Assembly: GCA_025266875.1 (NCBI GenBank)
Contig: JALLLT010000005.1
Span: 248,001-312,000 of the forward strand
Source of the DNA: Fennellomyces sp. T-0311
Lineage: Eukaryota > Mucoromycota > Mucoromycetes > Mucorales > Lichtheimiaceae
Direction of reading: 5' to 3'
DNA length: 64,000 nt
Shown here: positions 1-10,536 of the stretch, piece by piece
Position numbering within the stretch: position 1 is the first letter of the stretch
Layout of the letters: every line of letters begins with the position of its first letter
Program-made: the position numbers and the translations under genes
The notes under the pieces: generated by a model
Databases searched by the model: none
What the model saw: the letters and a program-made list of their open reading frames with translations, nothing else
What the model was told of the DNA's origin: nothing

Positions 1-77
1 GGCTTTCTTACGGGATCCTTCAAGAAGGTCTGGTATTGGGCAATCACACCCGTCTCGCCATTGGTTGTGCCTGCCAT
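1..77 (-). CDS. Partial gene leaving the left edge, unidentified
   Basis: Reading leftwards, an ATG at 75-77 opens an uninterrupted frame to the window edge. Its first residues are MAGTTNGETGVIAQYQTFL. After codons for Lys-Asp-Pro the sequence is GTAAGA, a good fungal splice donor, so exon 1 may end about 10 bases inside the window. Codon use looks coding, but only about 25 residues are visible and no family can be named. It could be a chance frame. Confidence 0.35.
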   Translation of the reverse strand, partial: MAGTTNGETGVIAQYQTFLKDPVRK

Positions 78-354
78 GGAAGTAAACTGGTAGTTGGATT
101 AGGACAAGAGAGGAAACAATGGGAGGTCATGGTACCAACAAGCAAAAGTGACTCACGAAAAACACGCCCGGAACTAAAATCGGTAGTTCCCGATTTATTT
201 GGGTGCCAAGAGGCAATCTTGATCCAGTAATGTCATTTTTTAAGCTACCATAGCAACTTGGTGTCCATAGCAACTGTATTTTCCATAGCAGTAACTTGAC
301 AAAAAGCGCTTTATTCATCTTTTTTTTAGATAAGAACAACGAACGAGGAGTTCA

Positions 355-1513
355 TCATTTGGTGGCATAGATAAGTCTGAAACGAGTCGAAACCTTGTGT
401 GTAGCGGCATCCGCATATGCTTGCTCGACAGTTTTGTCGTATTCCTCGGCCGTTGCATCCGTTAACTCTGTTACCATGACTTTGACAGCGGGTAGAGCCA
501 ATTTTTGAATGGCCAGGAACATGTCACCAGATTCACCACCCCAAGGACCTTTTACAATCCTGCTTTAGTTTTTCTCGTATCATACCAAAAGAAAAATGAC
601 ACTTACCGATGGGAACATCATAGTTGACATCCTTGATATTGGTAAATCCTGCCTTTTCAAGAACAGACGATACTTTATCGGCAATGAAAGAATCCAATCC
701 CCTCGCACTCATTGCTTGTTGAACTTGTAGACAATGCGATATTAGATCTCACTGATTTACCCAAGAGCATTGAAAACTTACTCCATGATCCAATTTTGGC
801 AAAAGCCGGGCTTGCATTCGTATAATCGTTCACCAATTCCAAAATTTCAATGGCACCTCCGGATTTCAAGACACGTTTCATTTCAGCAACCGAAGAACTG
901 TATTGATCCACGGACAAACCCATCACCAAGAATCGCTGATACACAAAGTCGAATGAGTCATCGTCAAAGTGGAGTCCTGTGCCCGCGTTCATTTGTTTGA
1001 AACTGACGTTGGCGGGAGCGTTTTGAGAAACAAAAATATCGGCCATGTCAATTCCAACAAATTCAGAATTTGGATACAATGCACCCATATCCTATAACAA
1101 TAACCCATTAGAAAAACCCGTTAGAAAAAATAAAAAGTAATAAAAAAATTATTATCTGTCTGTTACCAATGCCCACCATCCGGGACCGCAGCCAACGTCA
1201 AGACATCGGATTCCTTTTTCCAACTGCTCGTGCATATCGGACTTGTACAATCTACTTGCCCGTTTGAGCCAGACGTTCCAAAATATACAACCACTTGCTT
1301 ACCCTTCCATTAAATTTCTAAGCAACATATTAGTTCCGGATGCATAGAAAGCAAAAGATAAAAAAAAACTCACCTCCAAAGATCATGGTTAAGCTTCAAG
1401 CGCGTCACTTCATCTTGATCACTGGGTAAAATATACGCGACTTTGGCATCGTCCGCAAGACGTCGGCCACCGCTCATTCGGAATGTGGTATTGATAATTT
1501 GAGTTTCTTGCAT
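355..1513 (-). CDS. SAM-dependent class I methyltransferase, five exons
   Basis: Exons 1513-1374, 1293-1167, 1091-782, 723-607 and 548-355 join in frame to about 295 residues. Exon 2 carries motif I, CLDVGCGPGWWAL, the glycine-rich SAM loop. Exon 3 has the acidic strand-2 end (NSEFVGIDMADIF) and a post-motif region with FDFVYQRFLVMG. This is the usual order of the fungal UMTA/LaeA-like methyltransferase fold. The substrate cannot be told from sequence. The first intron uses an AAG acceptor, which is inferred because it restores the frame. An in-frame ATG at 1579 would add 22 residues; 1513 was chosen because the extra residues look non-conserved. All introns are 43-81 nt with GT donors. No neighbour suggests a pathway. 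Confidence 0.8.
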
Positions 1514-1815
1514 TTCGTCTCGTAAGTTATAGCGCCGTAATTGACATCCGTGTGCTATCTTATATATAGAGAATTTCACTTTCTTTATTTCCTAACATGC
1601 ATGTTCTCTATTGGCTGAAATGGTCAATGGAAACTCTGATCGGAGCCTCCCTAAAGATTTCTCGCATGCAGTTCTTACTATGGTATATCCCCTTTCTGTA
1701 CTTTTGCCATCGTAACTAGAGCCCACACGTATTCAAATATCAGAATCTTTATACACTTACAAAAGTCCAGTGGCACAAATCCTTTTATTTGTTTTCTTTT
1801 GTTGAGCTTCAAAGC

Positions 1816-3911
1816 TTATTGCTCGTTCGCATAAACAGGTGGAAGAGAATTGAGTGAAGCACCAGTAATCCAAGCATGAAACATTGCTAATGATGGGAGC
1901 GGTTGGTAGTATGGGACCTTTGCATTAAAAAAATGAGTACTTTTGCCCAAATATGTGATGAAACGATATACTCACCACATGACCTGCATCATATATGCGG
2001 ATAAACGTCAGAGGACCAAATGACTTGATCTGACCAACCTCGCGTCCGTTCATTGTCCATGGAACAAGTGGTTGCTCCATGTAAGCACCGGCATCCATCC
2101 ATGGAAGGGCATTGAAAAGGGCATTGTTGCCGTACTAAAAATTGAGAAATTAGCAGCTTTACATATAAGGGTGCATATAATCCAATGTACCCAGTTGCCG
2201 AGAAAATCGGCATCACCAACGTATATCAAGAAATTGATATCCGTCGTATCAAGCAACAAACGGATGGATGGTCCCGAGGTCCGAGCTCTAATATAGATTA
2301 AAATAAGTCAGTCACCCTATATGTGTGTATACTGGTCTTGAGCTTGCATATCACCAGTAGCAAAGAAGAGTTCGACCTGCGATAGCACAGATTAGCGGTG
2401 CTGGTAATATATATAAGCTCTTTTTTATGGGCAACCTACGGCTGTTTCAGAGCATTGTGTATACGGAACAGCAGCGCCGATTAGGGAACGAGTCGACAAT
2501 AGATTCAAAAATCGTGTATACGTCGCTGGTGGGGTAATCTGGATTGCGGGCACGCGGACATCCGTGAAACTTTGATTGGAAGATATCAAGTAAATCTCTT
2601 CAATTCGTCTGCAAAAGTCATCAGCGGCAAAGCAATCTACATCGGTGTTCGTTGCAGCACATTGGTTCACTGCCATGTGCAATCGTTAGACTCATCTCTA
2701 GATTCCATTCTGTTTAAATGAAACTTTACCAAGCGGGATACATTCTGTCACATCATTTGCCATCTGCGTACATGCCTCTGCTGGCAAGGTGAATGGATCT
2801 AATATACCTCTATCCGTTAATAATGGCCAGCAGTGTATATTAAATATGACAAACTTACACGTCGAGTCGCACGCCATGTGAGGGTCGGATTGACTGCAAT
2901 ACAAGTGTGAGAAATGCCGCGGGATGACTTTTGTGCAAGCTTTCTTCTTACTAGTGATAGAGCGGATCAATCCATGGATTACCTAATCCAATACTCTCAA
3001 TTTGAATGTACACATCGACTGTCAAATTGGCTCCAGCTTCGACTACTGCGTTGCGATCGACTATGTATCGGGCGTACTCAGGAATATACCGACCAGCATA
3101 GGATTCGCCAAACATATGGAATGAATTTTGGCTGTATTGCGGAAAGGCTTCAAAGAAAAGTTGCAGACTCTCGTACACAAATTGTGAGCCATCTACTGCT
3201 CTACCGACAGTCATATCGCCGTACGAGAATCCAGAACCGACAGGCTTCATCCATTGAGCTTTGTGTTGCCCAATACATTCAGATTATAATTCCTCGTACA
3301 TACCTGGTCAAGAAATAAAAGGTTTGAGTATCGGTTCCAGCTATAGGGATTATAAACTGCGTCCATAAATGTTCCATTATCATAGACTCGGCATGGACCA
3401 TGAGACACCCACAACCCGCTTGATTTTGGCCGGATATAAAGGACCCGTTATTTTTTAAAAGAAGAAATTGTCCGCAATTACAAAAACCGGAACTTACACC
3501 ATGCTTGAGCACGCTGGACCACCATTGAGCCATACTATAAGCAATACTTTAGATTCGACAGATTGATGAAATGCATGTACTTCATTAAGTACGCGTTACA
3601 GGTGAGTTGGCTGGACCGTTTCTGCTTTCAAAGAACCAAAAAAAGTAATGGATACTTGGACTGATATCAAAGTACCCGGAATACTAGATATCGTGAACGC
3701 AAGCATGAGTACTTATATGTAGAAAAAAGTCTAATATACGCACTTGAGTAACATTGGGGTCGCAAAGCGTCGGCTGCAAGTAGCGGACCGATGCAGAGGG
3801 ATTACGCTCACTCTGAAAGGTTGTCATTCCAAGTTGACCAAGAGAAACGTGAACAAAGGAGACTAGTATACATAGCATCCACAGCAACATATCGGTCCAG
3901 TGCATTTTCAT
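1816..3911 (-). CDS. Secreted serine carboxypeptidase (peptidase family S10)
   Basis: Multi-exon gene. The start at 3911 gives a hydrophobic signal peptide ([17 protein letters not shown]). Downstream exons encode [39 protein letters not shown] and the catalytic serine motif [10 protein letters not shown] near 3125-3095. The catalytic aspartate lies in [11 protein letters not shown] near 2220. The catalytic histidine lies in [13 protein letters not shown], split by an intron near 1978-1925. The last exon ends with ANEQ and a stop at 1816-1818. All three members of the triad are present in order, so the enzyme should be active. The family removes C-terminal residues from peptides at acid pH in the vacuole or outside the cell. 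No C-terminal membrane anchor was seen, which argues against a Kex1-type Golgi enzyme. A broken fragment of a paralogue lies at about 22.2 kb. Confidence 0.9.
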
Positions 3912-4487
3912 GGTACGTCCGTATGAAAAATAAAGAGCAAAAGGCGGTGACCTCTCTGTGAATAACAGCTTTTATTTACTGTTTGGTTGTTCTTCCTATC
4001 ACACGGCAGGGTAGATTCAAGTTTGTCTCACAGGTGGTCAACAACTATTTCTAAAAGTAAATATTACGATACACACATTAGAATCTCTTGGCTTCATTGC
4101 ATTTTTTTATCTAGTCAGACCGCAACTATCAATCCTCGTTATAGAACACAGATAGACTTATGTCTCGGTCGGATACTGCATCAATTGGATTGATGAACGT
4201 AGCAGACGATTACGTATGTATGACCATAGTGTCGCATAGTACTCAAATGCATTATGTGTGGATAAATGCAGCGAGTAATCCTTTACACCCAACGCAAACA
4301 CCTAGACTGACGTTTCACCAACATGATTGAAGGCTATATTTAAGACAAAATACTTTTATTCATTAATATTATCTTTTTTTTTTTAAAAAAAAGATATTTA
4401 ATCTGATATGCACTTGTAATGAAAGCGATACTACTCTGTGTGACTAGATCATAAATTCGCAACGCTAATTCGTGATATTACTACGAT
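3912..4487. other. Intergenic stretch without a supported gene
   Basis: No long coding frame. It holds the upstream region of the carboxypeptidase and an A/T palindrome near 4373-4397 where a run of about 14 T is followed by about 8 A flanked by TATCTT and AAGATA. This could form a hairpin, but no function is implied. Confidence 0.5.
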
Positions 4488-5018
4488 ATTTCGTCTCCCC
4501 TGACGTTGGTATTGGGCCAATACGCGAGTTTCTGTAATCCTCTTCCATTATCGAGGGCAAACGGAGCGTTTGACCTTTACGAATGTTTGTTATGTTTTCC
4601 AAGGAAAGGATTTCGGTTCCAACTGGTGAAAGTCTACGTGACACCGTCCTTGTGTCTCAAATTGATGTCTTCTCTTGGTGTGGCAACTGACACTACACAA
4701 CGGATAGTACAGTTCACGAAGACCGCAATTTCTTCCTGTCTTGATGCAAAAACAGAGACCGGCTTATTGATTGTTTGTAGCTCCCCAATGCCCGAAAAAG
4801 TGGCGTTGATGAGTTTCTTGACATGACCCGAGGGACTCGACAGCTACAGACATGGGACTTACACGATCCATACTGGTATATCTGCCAATACAGTAGGCCA
4901 TAAATATGAGTCGTCCATCTTTCGGTTGGAACAAGTATATAGATACGTACGACAGAAAAAGGCTGTACATTTCTGGATGCCTCTTTACGAGCAAGTGAGA
5001 TGATTCATATCGTTTCAT
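4488..5018 (-). pseudogene. Unidentified coding-like locus, probably decayed
   Basis: The minus strand shows several coding-like segments in changing frames. One is YLFQPKDGRLIFMAYCIGRY, ending at a GTAAGT donor near 4861. After an AAG acceptor comes LINATFSGIGELQTINKPVS and more. Then DFHQLEPKSFPWK and finally IRKGQTLRLPSIMEEDYRN to a stop near 4476-4488. The last two changes of frame have no convincing splice sites, so they look like frameshifts. The family is not recognised. An intact gene with unusual introns is the alternative. Confidence 0.3.
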
Positions 5019-5234
5019 GTAATCTCCTTAAGCAATTTATCCAAAATTACAACAGTAGGCTTTAGGCACGGCCTCTGAGTGCTGATAAGTACATGATAAA
5101 CGGCACGATTTACGTTAACCGTTATCTGATTCAAGTCTTCTTAAAGAAAACTCTTCATACATGAGCATGGTCAGCGTATGCAAAGTCAAAATACAGTGAG
5201 ACTGTTTATTATTTAAAGGTACATGGTTGTGGAA

Positions 5235-6139
5235 CTACAAAGCAATGGGAGTATAGAAGCCTTTGAAATTAAGCGGGACCTCGTGTATCGGGATACTCTG
5301 TATCGCAAGGGTTCTAATACTACGGATACCTTCCTCTTCCTTTGGTTTCTAACGATGATCAAACAGGTAATTATGTATGTACCTGTATAGTAGGAAAACA
5401 AATGTTGTAGGACTGGGACGGGGTCTCGCCAGTAGGGCGGTGATTTATTCGACCTAGAATTTGGGCCAATATCACCAAATCAGGGCCCTGTATGTCATAT
5501 TCTTTCACATAGCATAATACATGGCTGGATACTTAACCCTGGAAAACGTGTCTACGGAAGCATAGTCGATACTCGACAAACAATGGATCTTCCAAAACGG
5601 ACCAAAAGTATTATTATCTCATATTATGTTAAGAATTTTACAATACAAGACATCCACATGAGCTGACCTGGAATATTAGTATAGAAGTACTTGCCCAGAC
5701 AATAATCTCGGGTTGCTGGACCGAACGAAGCCGAAGTCACTGATCAAAAGATAACTCGGTGACTGTAAAAATAAAAAGGCAATAATTGAAAGGTTCCAGC
5801 AAAAAGCTGTTGCACGAGAAGATCAGCCGGTGTTCCCTCATCACAGATCGCCACGAATAAGTACGGCTCATGGACGGTTCCAAGTTGATCACCGTTCACG
5901 GGAATGGTAACAGAAAAATTAACGGGACATGATTTCTGATGAGGTACCTTGCAAAGGTGGATCCATGTAAAGGGCCAAGATGATGATGGGTTGCTCCCTA
6001 TTAACAGGACGTCGCATGATACTGGCTCAACTCTCGGTAAAAAATAACTACGCATACATGTAACTAGACATTTGTAAAGAAGAAATATTTCAAACTTTTT
6101 ACACAGTATACTTTGGTGCGTAACAGCTATTTGGTCCAA
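5235..6139 (-). CDS. Unidentified multi-exon gene or remnant
   Basis: The first exon contains a cysteine-bearing, beta-rich segment (CDVLLIGSNPSSSWPFTW, then CPVNFSVTIPVNGDQ and PYLFVAICDEGTPADLLV). Downstream, DLVILAQILGRINHRPTGE runs to a phase-0 intron (donor GTACAT near 5383, acceptor AAG near 5341). It continues as EEGIRSIRTLAIQSIPIHEV and ends FYTPIAL with a stop at 5235-5237. The final two exons join cleanly. The middle, about 5500-5740, is not resolved and may carry a frameshift near 5517. No family is recognised. It could be a secreted protein, a fast-evolving lineage-specific gene or a decaying copy. Confidence 0.35.
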
Positions 6140-6503
6140 CTGTCAGTCAACCGATGGATGACGGTTGATTGTCCTATCTTGTTTTAAATTCTACCATACC
6201 GTCTAGTAATAATAGTCACCCACGATTCATAGGAGAACATGTTTCATCAATAGGCATGAAACATAATACACATCAACGTTGTTTTGTCAATAATCGAAAT
6301 TTTTGCGGTTACACGTGAAGTGGTTTACCGGGATAGCCAGTCATGTATAAATTCCATCACTTTAAAACGAAGTCATCTCCGTTGTATGGCGCAATTATCT
6401 TGATCTTGTCCGACGTGGGTGTGCAGGATACAGATATTACAGGGACCAAGCAAGTCATGAGATCAAGCACAACGGGCCCACCTGACTTGCTGACAACAGA
6501 GGA

Positions 6504-6520
6504 TATAAAAGATTATATAA
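6504..6520 (+). promoter_or_regulatory. Putative TATA region of the nicotianamine synthase gene
   Basis: TATAAAAG followed by TATATAAATA lies about 65-80 bp upstream of the ATG at 6585. This is the typical placement for a fungal TATA element. It is the only matching motif in the short upstream region. Function is inferred from position only. Confidence 0.4.
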
Positions 6521-6584
6521 ATAGGATCGCGTTGTCACCGATTGATAAAAAAATTGATAGACATCAAGATATATTTCTTTCAAA

Positions 6585-7484
6585 ATGACAACCGAATACT
6601 ATTCGTCTGCTGGCTCCAACGAATTCGCCGTTGCAAGTGCTACCTCGACGGTCACTACCACCCCAATGTTCTCAAGTGCAACATTGAGCCAGCTCCTGGT
6701 AACCGAAATCAAGCGCCTATACCAAGCATTAGCGACTTCAAGTTCCTTGGAACCAAGTGATAATATCAACCGTTTGTTTACTGAACTTGTCAATCTGTGC
6801 ATTACGCGCCGGGATCGGGGAATGACACGAATAGTGCTCAAGCATCCTGATATCCGTACGCTCATTCCCCATTTACGATTACTTTGTGCAACTGGTGAGT
6901 ACCTTTTGGAGCTACAATGGGCACTCAAGCTTGTTTCGGATCATGACAAGTACAAATTGTCGGATTTCACCTATTACGATAACTATCGATTGCTTGTCAG
7001 GCTGGAACTTCACGCATTACTGGGAATCGGAGCAAGTATTCGTCATATGGTGTTTATTGGGAGCGGACCATTACCTTTATCGTCGATCGAAATGGTGCGC
7101 CAGGCCAGTGCCGTGGAGCGAATCGATAATGTCGACAAGAGCAACGAGGCAATTGCAGCATCCACAGCACTTACCCAACAACTTGGTCTTGGCGAAAAAC
7201 TCAAGTATCATTGCCGAGACGCGCTTGATTTTAATTATGGATCGGCAGATGTGGTCGTGCTGGGAGCGCTGGTGGGATCGGACAACCATGAGAAAAAACA
7301 ACTGTTGTGTCACATTATTGATCAGATGAAAACTGGGGCAATCCTGATGGTGCGGAGTGCACACTCTTTGCGGGAACTTCTGTACCCATCATGTAAGCTT
7401 GAGCAACCTGGGCTCGAGCCACTGGTGGAGATTCATCCCCAGAATGAGGTCGTTAATTCAGTAGTGTTAGCTCAAAGGATTTAA
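6585..7484 (+). CDS. Nicotianamine synthase-like protein
   Basis: Intronless frame of 299 residues. It carries the family's signature regions: an N-terminal helical part (INRLFTELVNLCI), YYDNYRLLVRLELHAL at about residues 131-146, and the SAM-binding loop VFIGSGPLPLSSIEM at about 165-179. Then come ERIDNVDKSNEAIAAS and DVVVLGALVGSDNHEKKQ. Length and motif order fit nicotianamine synthases, known in plants, some archaea and some filamentous fungi. The plant enzyme joins three aminocarboxypropyl groups from SAM to make the metal chelator nicotianamine, so a role in Fe/Ni/Zn handling is likely. The exact product of this fungal form is not known from sequence. It sits 80 bp downstream of a TATA-like element and 324 bp before L2HGDH on the same strand. 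Confidence 0.85.
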   Translation: MTTEYYSSAGSNEFAVASATSTVTTTPMFSSATLSQLLVTEIKRLYQALATSSSLEPSDNINRLFTELVNLCITRRDRGMTRIVLKHPDIRTLIPHLRLLCATGEYLLELQWALKLVSDHDKYKLSDFTYYDNYRLLVRLELHALLGIGASIRHMVFIGSGPLPLSSIEMVRQASAVERIDNVDKSNEAIAASTALTQQLGLGEKLKYHCRDALDFNYGSADVVVLGALVGSDNHEKKQLLCHIIDQMKTGAILMVRSAHSLRELLYPSCKLEQPGLEPLVEIHPQNEVVNSVVLAQRI

Positions 7485-7808
7485 TGTAAAACCTTAATAT
7501 ATATATAAACTTTAAAAAAAATTATCCGCTCTCTGCCCATCTTTTTTCCGAATCGTACTCTTTGTTGTCTCTATATATGGCGAATGAGTCTGTTCGTCAC
7601 ATGCAATGGTATTCCTTTGTTGACACAGTTATAGCGCAAGGAAGAAAAGCGTCCTGGTTTTGTATAAAAATGGAATCGGGTCCGTGATATAGCATCATGG
7701 TGATGATTCGCGGATGATGACGGAGTTCGCATAAAAGTATTCGCCTCGTCTGCTTGATTCAATCGGGAAACGCGCGGGTCTCGCTTTTTTTCCCTGGTTT
7801 CTCCCGTT

Positions 7809-9796
7809 ATGAATCGATATAGTCGTCGTATTGCCGTCCCTTTACTGCAAAGATCGCGTGCCATCCATACCACTGCACCTATATTGAAGAAGGCCGATCT
7901 TCACTATTTTGATAAACTTCCAGGCGAACGGGATGTTCCTAGAAAGGGCGTCGAAAAGTTTCTCGGTCCACTGAGAGCTGAACGGTTCGCAAACTCGTTT
8001 CCACCGGCCACCTCGGATAAAGATATCTTTGATGTTGCTATCGGTAACGAATTCATGTTTTGTTTATGGAACATTGGCTGACAGGTCAACTTTTTTTCAG
8101 TGGGAGGTGGCATTGTTGGATTAGGTAAGACTGGAAAGATATTGAAACTCTCCCGTACAACTGCTCATCATCTCTTTCGATAAAGCTACTGCTCGTGAGG
8201 TTCTCCGAAGATATCCTGAAAAGACTGTGGTTGTGTTGGAAAAGGAGGACCACGTTGCGGCCCACCAGACAGGACACAACTCGGGTGTGGTACGTATACA
8301 AATTTCATCTGCCGAAGTCAAAAAGCTAAAGTTCACATGCAAGATCCACGCCGGTTTATACTACACGCCTGGATCCCGTATGGCTCACACGTGCGTGCGC
8401 GGTGCTGAACTTATGTATCAATATTGTGAAGAACATGGTCTTCCAGCTGAGCGCTGTGGCAAGTTGATTGTGGCATGCAATGAGGAAGAACATGCCCAGG
8501 TGGAGAAGTTGTATAACCAAGGTACAGCAAACGGCGTGAAGGATCTGGAGATTTTGTACAGAGATCAGGTAGGAAAGCTTATAACCCAATTGACCTCCTC
8601 TGTTTACTTATGTACAAGTAGATTAAAGAACTGGAACCCAACGTGGAGGCCTACAGCGCCCTGAATTCACCCAATACTGGTATCGTCAACTACTGGCTTG
8701 TCAGCCAATGCATCGCCGATGAAATCCGACAATCAGGGTAAATGTTTTTTCTGCCGTTGGAGGGAGCCGGATACTAATTCTCTTGTACATGATAGTCGTG
8801 GCGATATTAAGCTTTCGTTTGAGGTAGTTAAGATGGATAAAGTGGAAGGTCGACGTGTTTTGGTACAGTATTCACGGTACTCTAGATGATTATGTTCGAC
8901 TCATAAAGGAATGGATAGATCAAAGGCAGAGAGCCAGGACAGAGTGGACCAAATCTCTATGTAAACGCCAAGAATGTTATCACCTGCGGTGGTTTCTATT
9001 CAGACCGTTTGGCCAAAATCTCGGGCGGCAATCCAAAAGAGCACCGCATCGTTACTTTCCGTGGAACGTATTATCAGTTGAAGCCCGAGCACCGTACTAT
9101 CGTATCTCGAAACATTTATCCCGTTCCTAGTGGAGGAGGTATACCTGTTGGTGTCCACTTTACACCTACTGTAAGTCAACGCGCTGATAACGTTTTGGAA
9201 CGGTTTGGTATTAAAGGTGATTATTTACACAGGTTGATGTACGGAGAGGACACCAAATGATCGTTGGCCCGGGTGCATGGTCGGTTAAATATAAACAATA
9301 ACCCTTATCGCAGATATACTCAATTTGATTATTTTTAGTATCACATTTTCAAGAGAAGGATACAAGTTCTTTGACTTCAAGTTGAAAGATATACTTGATT
9401 TCGCCACGAACACTGCATTCTGGGAATTTGTGTATCAGAACTTTTCGTTGTCAATGGGAGAGCTGTATCGTGACCTTAGCAAGCGTGCCTTCCTCAAGAG
9501 TGGACAGCGTTATGTACCAAAACTCACTGGCGACATGGTCGAACCCAGTTTTTCGGGAGTGATGAGTCAAGTTTTTGAGGTAATGTCTGTGGATTGTATA
9601 ACAATGGATCAGAGACTGACGCGTGTATCAACAGCCTGGAGGAATAGCAGCCGGCGATTATATCCTTGAACGCAACTGCCTGGATGGCCTTGCACTCAAC
9701 CTTAGAAATGCACCATCACCTGCAGCCACAGGTTCTTTGGCAATTGCTGAAATGCTTGCCGATGCAGCTGCCGAAGATTTTGAATGGAGCAAATAA
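7809..9796 (+). CDS. L2HGDH: L-2-hydroxyglutarate dehydrogenase, mitochondrial
   Basis: FAD-dependent oxidase of the DAO family. It converts L-2-hydroxyglutarate, a side product of malate dehydrogenase, back to 2-oxoglutarate. The start at 7809 gives an Arg-rich, acid-poor N-terminus (MNRYSRRIAVPLLQRSRAIH) typical of a mitochondrial targeting peptide. Exon 1 is 7809-8043 and a 24-nt exon 2 is 8101-8124. Together with exon 3 from 8186 they encode the dinucleotide-binding motif DVAIVGGGIVGLATARE. Exon 4 from 8344 has IHAGLYYTPGSRMAH, then CGKLIVACNEEE. Later exons give RIVTFRGTYYQLKPEH and GGIPVGVHFTPTV. The last exon ends AAAEDFEWSK with the stop at 9794-9796. At least nine short exons are needed. 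A decayed copy of the 3' end is at 16.3 kb. Confidence 0.9.
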
Positions 9797-9859
9797 AATA
9801 ATAGAAGCAATTATGAACCTTTTTTTGTAATGTTTACTTTGTCGTCTCGCAGACATTCC

Positions 9860-10392
9860 ACATAGTAGATAGTATGAGCCAGCGGCTGTTTTGATTCTAT
9901 GGCTCTTCAAGCTACTAAGCTGTGCTTGTTTAACATGGTAATCGTGATATCGAGTCCGTGCCGCTGGTATTGCCTGGCCTGCATCGCCCTTGACACATTC
10001 CACATGCATCGCTGATTGAATATGACGTGTGCTAACAACCATGTACAAGATATGCTTCATGTAGAACTTGGCGGCGTCGAATAGTCCATGTTCAGATGCC
10101 GTTAGCGCCGCGTGATGGATAACAGTCCTCCTTGGTCTATCCATGATAGGAATGGACTCCTTTAGGTGATCCAAGGGCGCTGGAAAACAATGTGAATCGA
10201 AGCAATACATCATCATGACACCATGCATGAGTGCTGTTTCATCAGCATAGTTGACACGGATTGCATCTGTGCCATGGTTGGCTAGCAGTTCCAACGCTTT
10301 TATCCGAGCCAATGAAGCTGCCCTATGCAGTACTGTATTCCCATGGTCAACGATCACAAGATTGATGTCGATATCCGATGGTTTGAGAAAGT
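9860..10392 (-). pseudogene. Truncated, frameshifted copy of the MBP1-like ankyrin region
   Basis: The minus strand encodes the same ankyrin segment as the intact gene at 16.4-18.3 kb. Examples are IDINLVIVDHGNTVLHRAAS against [20 protein letters not shown], and [15 protein letters not shown] in both. Homology begins near 10392, inside the ankyrin exon, so the DNA-binding domain is missing. The coiled-coil 3' exons are also deleted: sequence matching 16.5 kb of the intact gene is followed directly by sequence matching 17.17 kb. The frame is lost after VKGDAGQ relative to the intact copy. No promoter or start belongs to it. It lies tail to tail with L2HGDH, as the intact MBP1 does with the L2HGDH fragment. 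Confidence 0.85.
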
Positions 10393-10536
10393 TATCCGAT
10401 CCATTGGTTACATACATTGATAAAAAGTATATTTATATGTGATATACATCATAGATATTGGAATACTTTTAAAAAAGATATAGCTATGTAGTTGTTAAAG
10501 GCATGAGTGTTGGTAGAGAGATAGATATATTGAAGT

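Noticed and set aside
4373..4397. T-run/A-run palindrome as a terminator
   Set aside because: Not adjacent to a gene end in the right orientation; A/T runs of this kind are frequent in this AT-rich DNA.
6343..6588. 81-codon plus frame upstream of nicotianamine synthase
   Set aside because: Covers the TATA-like promoter region and has no family similarity.
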